The position numbers were made by a program, and so were the translations under genes. A stretch of DNA of 64,000 nucleotides from Tridacna crocea (lineage: Eukaryota > Mollusca > Bivalvia > Cardiida > Cardiidae): positions 16,521,427 through 16,585,426 of the forward strand of contig OX031065.1 of the NCBI GenBank assembly GCA_943736015.1, read 5' to 3'. The stretch's first letter is position 1. Every line of letters begins with the position of its first letter. This document shows positions 56,230-64,000 of this stretch, one piece after another. The notes under the pieces were generated by a model that did no database searches, was not told the origin of the DNA, and was given only the letters and a program-made list of their open reading frames with translations.

Positions 56230-56360
56230 ACATTTGGAGTTTAAGACCTTTGGTCATATAACGGCGGTCAGCGCACCTAGGCACCTTTCCTGGCCTAATC
56301 ACACCAATACTTAGGCAACTTCTTTCTGAGATGCTGACTGTTTTCTCACATAAAATGATC
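56230..56360 (+). repeat. LINE-derived 3' tail, copy 2
   Basis: GGAGTTTAAGACC, CATATAACGGCGGTCAGC, TTTCCTGGCCTAATCACACC, and GATGCTGACTGTTTTCTCAC match 29552-29700 in order, and this copy is the better-preserved of the two. It matches molluscan LINE and SINE tails. Confidence 0.65.
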
Positions 56361-56394
56361 AGAGGAGAGAGGCAAAAAAATCACTGGAAGTCTG

Positions 56395-56578
56395 GTCCAA
56401 AGGTCAGCAGATGACAAGTTACATTTCAATTTTCATTTTCACTTTGCGACACGGTAAAAAAACATTGTGCCTAAAGGAAAAATTGTTCATTATGTGTGAA
56501 TTCTCCTTCAGGCACAATGTTTTTATAAATCCCCAAACTTGAATGTGTTAAATTAGTATGTTTGGAGTAATGGGTTAA
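56395..56578 (+). mobile_element. Palindromic MITE, degenerate
   Basis: The left part has GTCTGGTCCAAAGGTCAGC and the palindrome is ACATTGTGCCTAAAGG with CCTTCAGGCACAATGT. It ends GGAGTAATGGGTTAA, TTAA at 56575-56578. Confidence 0.65.
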
Positions 56579-56739
56579 TATTGGTTATTTTTAGTAGAAT
56601 CAACCCAAGATATCTTTCAACTGCTAGAAGGGGAGTATAGCTCTCCCCACAGAATAGATGCCTCAATTATTGCTGCTACATGTACTAGTAATTAAGTATA
56701 TCCTTAATGGTAATTCTTGTGAGCCACCTACTAACAAAT

Positions 56740-56890
56740 CTGTAAACTGTCACAGCCTCTGGAGGAGAGGTTATGGATTCAATCCCTTGCTACGTAAGTC
56801 GTAAAAGTTATCTTACATAGCATATAAGGCTAGTTCTAGGATGGGTTTGTTCATGGGATAATGTGCCTGAGAGTGGCATCATGCACATCA
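56740..56890 (+). mobile_element. tRNA-derived SINE fragment
   Basis: GGAGAGGTTATGGATTCAATC resembles a B box and its stem. It is followed by TGTGCCTGAGAGTGGCATC. The A box is not clear. Confidence 0.4.
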
Positions 56891-56959
56891 TAATGCTGAA
56901 ATGTGGCAGCAATATACTAGTATTTGTCTCGAGTAGACATCTGCAAACAAATGAAATCG

Positions 56960-57028
56960 ATGGCTCAGTGGGAAACAGTTGTATCTCCTTTATATCGTGA
57001 GTTACAACTGTTTCGCACTGAGCCAAGA
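56960..57028. repeat. Hairpin with 22-bp arms
   Basis: GGCTCAGTGGGAAACAGTTG pairs with CAACTGTTTCGCACTGAGCC around a ~20-bp loop. Arms differ at one position. Confidence 0.8.
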
Positions 57029-57125
57029 AATATTCCCTTGGCGGCCTTAAACCCAACTTTGTAGCTCTTCAGGTCTACACTGGCATGGGTATGAAACTAA
57101 ACTTTAACTTCATAATTTGTTTTTA

Positions 57126-58110
57126 GCTTGACTATTCGAAGAATAGTAGAGCCTACCCACTCGCCCTGGGGTCTGTGTAATACCCCATGGTTAAAGTTTT
57201 TGGTGCAACCTCATCATATCTCTATAACTACTCAAGCTTTTGCTTTGAAACTTTGCACATGCATTTTGACCCCAATACCTATTTCTAGACCAAATTTCGT
57301 TACTCAGACTTTGATTTTAATACGATTTCAACCCTTTTTGGACTTAGAAAATTCTGGTTAAAGTTTTGTGTGCAAGCTAATTTTCTCTTACTACTCTGGA
57401 ACTACTCCACCTATGGCTTCTTAAGAAACTTTGCACATGCATTTGAGACTATTACACGAGGACTTAGGCCAAATTTTGCTACTCTGGGATTTTAGACATT
57501 TTACTCTTCTTTTTACCCTTTATTTTTACTTAGAATTTTGTATGCAAAATCATTTCTTTGTTACTACTCTGTAAGCACTGAAGCTATGGCTTTGAAACTT
57601 TGCATATGCATTTTTGACCATTAAACAAGAACCTTGGCAAAGTATTGTTACTCTAACATGAAATTTAGTATCATTTTGACCCTTTCTAGACATAGAAAAT
57701 TTTGTTTAAAAGATCAAACCTGTTACTACTGAAGCTATGGATTTCAAACTTTGCACATACATTTGGGACCTAAATACAAGGATGTAGGCCGAATTTTCTT
57801 TGCCTCACATGGATTTTATACTTTTTAGTGTAATTCTTACCCCTTTTTTTTTGACTTACGGAATTTTAGTCGACATCAAATCTATGTTCACATTCTGTAA
57901 ATACTCAAGCTATATCTTTGAAACTTTGCACATTGGGGGCATATTACTTTTGTCTCACTTGGATTTTAGATGTTTGAGTGTGATTTTTTCCCTTTTTTCC
58001 ATCTTATGAATTTGCTTTCTTTACTATCCAGCATCAGAATAGTCAATCAAGCTGTCTTTCTGACAATTCTTGTTCTCCAATCCTTTAGGTTTTCAAGTTA
58101 AATATGGAAT
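57126..58110 (+). repeat. Dispersed repeat with reiterated TTTGAAACTTTGCACATGCA
   Basis: It opens with AGCTTGACTATTCGAAGAAT and AGTAGAGCC, a small hairpin. Units around GAAACTTTGCACATGCATTT follow near 57246, 57424, 57594, 57753 and 57919, at about 160-180 bp spacing. It is built like the CTCACCTGAG family but is a separate sequence. No coding frame. Confidence 0.65.
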
Positions 58111-58289
58111 TAAACTAACTTAAACAAAAAGGTCCAGCATTTTTTTGACCGCATCTTCACCAAACTTGGAATGGTGGACTAGGCAAACACTTGGATGAGT
58201 TTGAGAGTGGGTTAAGGCGAGATAATTACTGAAAAATTGTGTTGTTTTTGTTTCCGTCCAAGTTTTCTCTTTGTCAGTTTTCAAATATT

Positions 58290-58530
58290 TGTTATGTAGT
58301 AAGGGGCCGTCAATTTTGGCCCCTTGTTCAGTGTCACGTTGTTTCATTTCAGTCGAATATTTTTTAATGGCCCCTCATAAATGGCCCTTTGAAATTTGGC
58401 CCTTTGTTTCAATTAGGTGGTGCGTCCGTCTGTCCGTCCGCGCCAACATTTCAGGTTCGTTTGGAAAGGACTGTCGTCCATTCCAGGTTTATGTGGTTTT
58501 CGGTTTTATGTGCTTAACCACATAAACTTT
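58290..58530 (+). repeat. Short hairpins and GTCCGTCTGTCCGTCC run
   Basis: GGGGCCGTCAATTTTGGCCCC is a 6-bp-stem hairpin. TTATGTGGTT pairs with AACCACATAA around a short loop (about 58491-58527). A GTCCGTCTGTCCGTCCG run lies at about 58425. This looks like the edge of a dispersed repeat. Confidence 0.4.
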
Positions 58531-59224
58531 TACATTTGGACATTTTGGACATCCTTATGTTGAAATGTGTATATTGAACTTATGGTTAATTTTTCAACAT
58601 TATGACAGATGGTTGGTATCTGTCCAAAGTCCATGTGCGAAGTACGAGTTACATCCCTTATAGTAACAGCGACTAAGTACATTTCTCCCGCCTATGTGGT
58701 TCCCTGCGTGAAACATTTATTGTAATACTTTGTATTACATGCGTCGTTGACCACCGAGAACCAGTCAATAGCGCTTGCGCATTGAAATCGGAAGTTTACT
58801 TACACGCAGCCATATTGCAACAGGAAAGGAGGCGTGACTTGTTGATAGTAGAATCACGTAAGTCTGTCGATTTGTCTTCTACATCTCTTATCTTCCAGTG
58901 CTTTGTTAGTGTGCATATTTATAGTGTTTTTCGATGGCATTATATTCTGTTATTTAGAATAACCAATTTGTAAACGTCTCCAGTTTGGTGGAAGGGGGGC
59001 GGGGTTTACGAAGGTACCGCGGCCGCGGTACTAACTTTGAATGATAAAAAAAGCTCAATAGCAAAACTTTTCCGAGTTAAACTGTCTCATATATTATTTC
59101 ATCATTACTTCTTCCGCACCTGTACCACACCGAGAATCAAACCAAGTTCCGCTAGGCAGAAATTCAGCATTCGTATTTTCCGCCACTTTGACCCAGTTTA
59201 GCGAAATGGAAGTTGCCCTGATGG
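58531..59224. other. No supported gene; GC palindrome at about 59015
   Basis: GTACCGCGGCCGCGGTAC is a perfect 18-bp palindrome in otherwise AT-rich sequence. Short frames have no recognised domain. Confidence 0.4.
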
Positions 59225-59225
59225 T

Positions 59226-59352
59226 TTACAGTCAAAACTTCCCACCGTCAAAATGTCCCACAGTCAAAACGTCCCACTTTTGGTTAAAACGTCCCCCCAA
59301 TTTGGTTAAAACGTCCCACTATTCCAAAAAATTGGTCAAAACGTCCCACTTT
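59226..59352 (+). repeat. Short tandem repeat of TCAAAACGTCCCAC
   Basis: Variants of (G)GT(C/T)AAAACGTCCCAC occur six or seven times in about 125 bp, with irregular spacing. Confidence 0.75.
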
Positions 59353-61088
59353 GAAATATTTAGTTCTTGTCAACTACTGACAAAACTGTAATTGGTTGAT
59401 AAATTTAATCATTTTTTGTATGAATTATTACAATGAAATTGTTTCTTTAAAGACTTTGTTGATGTTAATTTGCAAGTATGATAAATCGAGTACATGTGAA
59501 AAAAGAAAACTGTTTAATTGGTCGGCATACAACGACTAATGAACAGAACAGAACACAAATTTTAAATACATGTTATGGAAAACCTGTATGTGTGCAGGAG
59601 AATTTTTAAGCCCGCTTTGGTTTGTACTTTAAATATTAGTTGAATAATGACAAAAAGTTTCAATAGATTACATGTTATAAACATTTCATGTCTTTCAACA
59701 CATATTTGTTTTTAACTCATAATTTTCTTTAGACTTCAAATACATAATAACTAAACAACTACTCCAATCACAGCTAAATTAAGCATTTTCCATTTATTCC
59801 CCATACCTGAAAAGGGAAAGATAAATTCATCTCTAAAAGACTTGTTCATGCTGCTAAATTCTTCATACAAATACAATAATGTCCCCTTTTCTGGAGTAAC
59901 GGCCATCACACTAACAAAATTACCCATTTCATAAATTAAAATACATATTTCCATCTCAAAATATGATAAAGATGAATAATTTGGTGATTGTTCCCTTATA
60001 AGTTAACAGATTCTGACATGCTTAAATAAATAGAAGAGAAAAAAAGGTTTGAAATCAGTCAATGTTATGCCCGTCACTTTTCACCCTCTCTCTTTTGATG
60101 AAAGAAAATCTTTATAACGTACACAGATTATCTTTTATCTGATTAAAATGACTACAATAGTCAATAAAGAACCCACCAAACAACCTATTTGATGGAATTT
60201 ACAAATTTAAAAAAAAACTTCTGTGACGCCCGTAATATTGCGATTTACCTGATCCATGCTCTAAACTGATTAAAGCCCCAATAGCGCTCATATAGAGGTA
60301 TTTTTGTGCGTGAAAATAGTCGGAATAAATACACGAATCTGCTAATTATACTCTAATTTTGTCAACAAGGGGATAGAAGCGTTCATTGCAACATCGGCTC
60401 CTGCTACAGAACCATTTGCATTTTTTCGTTATCAACTCTCCCAACTCCAAAAAGACGTTGCTACATCTATTCGGAATGATTCTGATGTCCTATATTTGGG
60501 CATCACGTGAATGATAATGATGACGTATTTCCACAGACGCTATGTGCTTCCTCTAAATGAAAGCTACTGCGAAACCTCGGTAAGATTTTATTTTTCTTGA
60601 AATTAGTACTGCGTTCCTTGTATGTTGATTGGTAAACCGGAGTTGCACTTTCTTCATTCTGATCAGGACATAAATAAACACCATTTTCCCCCCTCTTGTC
60701 AGAGCTGTAGAGGCTTCGCGTCTCGGCCAATAACACTTTCGGCCCATTACTATTTCGTCCAATAAGACATTCGGCATTTATACATACAAAGTCGAATGTG
60801 TAGGGTACACAGGGTTGTAATATGGACCAGGGAAAACTAGCTAAACAAATTGTGGATGTTTTATAGTGAAGATCAGACTTTATATTAGGTGCGTTCGGAT
60901 CTTAGGTAGTGAATGAGTTTAGAACTTTATTTTGTGAAAAAATAACTGATGAATTTTGATCCAAGTTTAACATCAGGTGGTAGACGTTTAATATCAAATG
61001 TCAGACTTCTTACCAGGTATATTCTGGTCTTGACTAACGTTACGGTGTCAGCACAGCATTTTTTAAGTCTCAACTTTCAAGAGTTTGG
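59353..61088. other. No supported gene
   Basis: AT-rich. Near 60722-60775, TCGGCCAATAACACTTTCGG with TTTCGTCCAATAAGAC looks like another short degenerate repeat. Nothing else recognised. Confidence 0.35.
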
Positions 61089-61531
61089 TTTAACTCATTA
61101 CCAAATGACAATATTTAACCCGTTACAACACAATCCCCACTTTTGACACCCCTGAGAAAGAAGCCTTTAGAAAACATTGTGGGAAAAGGAGAAAATGCAG
61201 GTAAACAGCATTTTCTCCTTTTCTGGCGTTTTCTACCCTACACAAAACAAATTTCAAATTTTCAGTCACTTTTATTTTGTCGTCTGCAAATGCTTTCAAT
61301 TTGGACAAACCGAAAATTTTGTAGTTTGGTAATGAGTGAAAGCTTACAAGTCCAAATAGAAAGCATTTGCTAACAACAAAATATTTGAAATTTGTTTTTT
61401 GAAGGGTAGAAAACATTGTGGGAAAAGGAGAAAATGCTGGAAACCAGCATTTTCTCCTTTTCCCTCAATGTTTTCTAAGGGCTTCTTTCTCAGGGGCGTC
61501 AAAAGTAGGGATTGTGTGGTAATGGATTATC
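61089..61531 (+). mobile_element. Outer copy of the palindromic MITE, split by a nested copy
   Basis: Starts TTTAACTCATTACCAAATG, is broken at 61115 by a reverse copy, and resumes at about 61345 with TCCAAATAGAAAGCATTTGC. It then has the palindrome TGCTGGAAACCAGCA (61433) and ends GTGTGGTAATGGATTA. The two halves together make one complete element. Confidence 0.75.
61115..61340 (-). mobile_element. Palindromic TTAA-type MITE, nested reverse copy
   Basis: Starts TTAACCCGTTACAACACAAT and runs in reverse through GAAAATGCAGGTAAACAGC to GGTAATGAGTGAA, where the expected TTAA has become TGAA. The right half of its hairpin lacks the CCCACAGTG segment (CCTTTTCTGGCG). Confidence 0.75.
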
Positions 61532-62215
61532 TCGCAGGTTACAGATATCTTTACAGTCAGTTTTTAAAGAAAAATTTGGTGTTATTTCATCAGTTAAGTC
61601 ATCGCAGACAGATCAACCCTACAGATGCAAGACAGTTGAAGACCATCAGCAGTAGTAGACTATACTCAAGTAGATTTGAAGCATTGTGATTGAGAATAAT
61701 GTTTTTCATGTCTTTTTTACTGATCACTTTCCTTTCTAATCTAACAACAATGTATCTTTTTAGGCAGACAGAGAGACCATATGTTTTTAAACTGATGATT
61801 AGATACCCCAGTCTGGTGTGATATCCCATCTGAAAGGATTCCTTTTTTTACAGATTTTAACAACATGTCAACAGGTATTTCAATGATATTTATGTCTGGA
61901 TCTAAAATACATTAATGGTAGAACTTGTGTCTTTTGTATTCAGAGCTTAAATACTTGACCAGACAAAGGTTCAGCTTTGTACATCCATACCATAGACTGC
62001 ATGTGCAATAATTGACTTTTGGAAAGAATCAAGTTTTGGAAAGAAGCAATTGTATGTAACAAGCAAATATTCCTTTCTTACAGCCAGTGCACCTATCCAT
62101 GCTTTTCTAGAGTTTCTATTACCTTTACTTTGCACAATATTCCAATGGCTGATTTCCCTTGTAACTTGTAACCATTTTCAAAACAATTATCAGCAGTAAG
62201 AAAGGAATGAATCCT
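61532..62215. other. No supported gene
   Basis: AT-rich, short frames only. Confidence 0.4.
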
Positions 62216-62224
62216 GTTGCAATG

Positions 62225-62330
62225 ACTATCTTCGATTCTGGGGAAAAATTTTGCCCAGCTTGGGATTTGAACCAGCAAATCCCTGTTCTCAAGTCCTGTA
62301 TAACAATGGCGGTACCATTTGGGTTTGGCA
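62225..62330 (-). mobile_element. tRNA-like sequence, probable SINE head
   Basis: On the minus strand it contains GCTGGTTCAAATCCCAAGC with a perfect B-box core (GGTTCAAATCC), and TGGTACCGCCATTG upstream as a possible A box. Acceptor pairing is poor, so it is not a functional tRNA gene. Confidence 0.4.
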
Positions 62331-62429
62331 CGAGTATTTGTTAAAAGTAATGTACTCTCCTCTATACAAGAATGCTTGATGAACCCTTTTCCGTTGATCT
62401 GGGTTTGTTTTTTTTACATTAAAAAAAAG

Positions 62430-62550
62430 AAGACTTTTGAAAACCTAGTGGAGAGAGGAAAAAAACTTTGAAACGAATTCCATTATTTGAGCAACATTCA
62501 TCTTGTTGTCTTCAAATGCTTTTAATATGGATGAGTTAAAAATTTAGTTC
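62430..62550 (-). repeat. Degenerate palindromic MITE fragment
   Basis: CATCTTGTTGTCTTCAAATG then CTTTTAATATGGATGAGTTA is the reverse of the conserved left part (TCCAAATTGAAAGCATTTGC). It also has TTTTGAAAACCTAGTGG. Confidence 0.5.
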
Positions 62551-64000
62551 AGTCTGAAAATATGAATGCAGTTTCAATGGCTGTGTTATTTTGTGTTACA
62601 TAATTTTTAAATTGCCTTCCTACGATATAGTTAAAAGACTCCCAAACAAAGTCTGTAGCATATATTCATCAGACGTCTCCCAATCATATAGTATGGAAGA
62701 ACATTAAAACTGTCTGTAGCCATGTAATCTGCATAAATCTTGCATGCATTTTGTTATCATACATTTTTGTCGGAAACCATATTTGTAACTTGCATGTATG
62801 GGCCATGGCCTAGCAAAAATGGGCCTAATACATCTCAGTGATGTATTATACTAAGCACCTTATTATGGATCCATAAAAACCCACTTTGTATAGCAGTGGA
62901 CTTGAACCGATTGTAGAATGGTACTTTGACATGCAGAAATTTTTGTAAAATTTTGTAAAGTGCAAAAAGTGTCGTCCCATGTCAGCCTACACACACTTTT
63001 GACAGAGCATGGCTCCTATATTACAGTACAGTATTTAGCAAGAAACTTATAATCTTGTCATTTCAGTGTCTCATTTTGCACAAAGCCGGCCCAGTAAAGC
63101 CAGGTTACAAAGACATGAATGAACTGTGTTTGACGGGCCATCAACATTGGAGATCGTGATTGGCACAAAGTGGGGACGTGTTAGTGTGATAACAAAATTA
63201 GAATGAAAAGAGACTGGAAAATGAAAAAAAGAGACTTTTTGAAAAAATTGTAATTTAGTTAAACAATGTAGGTAGCTTTAAAAGTCAGATAACCATTTTA
63301 AAGGCAAACAGTATCAATATAGTATATTGCAAAGAAAATCTTATTATTGCATAAAACGTGCCTTTTCGGGCCGTTATAAGCATGTATTAACGGGTAAAAA
63401 TCGGGCGGTTAACGGGAGAAAACGTGTATTAATCAGTAAATTCACGCGCCGTTAACGCCCGGGTTTGTACTATCAATATCCTCGATTCGGGCTTACCTTG
63501 TAAACAACGTTTGTCCTTGTCAGATTTCCCTTAGACTCCGACCATCAAACTGTAGGAATTCGTACCATATTCGATCCTTTCCATGGCATGTTTTTGATGA
63601 TAATAGTACACCACAAACAAACCTTTGCACAGAATCTCAGTTTAATCGAGATCTGAACAAAAATTCACCCGTGAAATGTACTCTAAACCAGCTACATCCC
63701 ACCCACTTTTTGACGTGATCGGTCCGTCTCGCTTAATGTATATCGAACCCTCTGTCGCCTTCAGTTACAGAAATTTATATCCACGCATTCATCCTAGTTG
63801 TAATCGTCCAAATGTGTGCAAGTTTATTCCTCATAAGTCCAGTGTGTATTAAAAATCAATAAAAGTGTATTTACAGCGAGAGAATCAAAACTGGCATACA
63901 GGACTAACGGCCCTTTCCTAATCGTAACAAAAACTTCTTCGCCGACTTCCGGTTTTGACCCATTTGCGTACAGTACATTGAAAATTCGCTTATTTGCATT
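62551..64000. other. No supported gene; GTTAACG-rich repeat start near 63380
   Basis: GTATTAACGGGTAAAAATCG, GGGCGGTTAACGGG, GTGTATTAATCAG and GCCGTTAACGCCCGGG lie within about 100 bp (63380-63465). This is a short degenerate repeat with inverted symmetry that I cannot assign. The rest shows nothing. Confidence 0.4.

Noticed and set aside
62225-62330. Functional tRNA gene on the minus strand
   Set aside because: The B box is good, but the acceptor stem and D-arm pairing are poor, and the context is repeat-like.

Overview
This window looks like a gene-poor, AT-rich piece of an animal genome. Most likely it is a lophotrochozoan, and probably a bivalve mollusc. That call rests on the type of dispersed repeats seen, such as elements bounded by CTCACCTGAG / CTCAGGTGAG, LINE 3' tails of molluscan type, tRNA-derived SINE pieces ending near TCGCCCTGATATG, and GTGACCTTGACCTTG blocks. 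Intron-containing gene remnants, LINE and SINE pieces and DNA transposons exclude a bacterial source. I see no intact host gene, no rRNA or functional tRNA gene, no CRISPR array and no operon-like organisation.

Layout: 0.4-2.8 kb holds a 156-bp tandem repeat, palindromic MITEs and the end of a dispersed repeat. About 2.8-25.9 kb is one large array of ~0.8-kb monomers in three diverged types (A, B, C). They are arranged as C(AB)4 followed by three CAB trimers. The array is interrupted by a 3.25-kb hAT-like insertion (which carries a nested dispersed repeat and a LINE fragment), a LINE-tail-like block, and two DNA elements with TA target duplications. At 25.9-31.1 kb there is a second, inverted copy of the hAT-like end, a long fold-back element, and seven copies of a GTCCGTAACC motif. 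At 31.1-32.7 kb lies a decayed piggyBac transposase. At 33.6-41.6 kb there are SINE pieces, inverted repeats and a truncated gene with a CXC-like cysteine domain.

About 44.7-54.7 kb holds a multi-exon, broken gene on the + strand. In order it shows a basic N-terminus, a Cys-rich CLCEAC segment, a probable DDE-type transposase core, an RTRGG-repeat segment, an acidic tail and further short exons. It may end in a SANT/Myb-like exon. One palindromic MITE sits inside its coding sequence at a TTAA site, and its introns hold further MITEs, a 1.5-kb CAG...CTG element and a CTCACCTGAG element. 54.7-64 kb is mostly MITE copies, SINE and LINE tails, a repeat with internal units, and sequence in which I recognise nothing.

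The strongest general story is a palindromic MITE family of about 14 copies. Its best copies are bounded by TTAA and begin CCC(A/T)TT, as piggyBac-mobilised elements do, in a window that also holds a piggyBac transposase relic. The most unusual structure is the four-tier higher-order repeat array.
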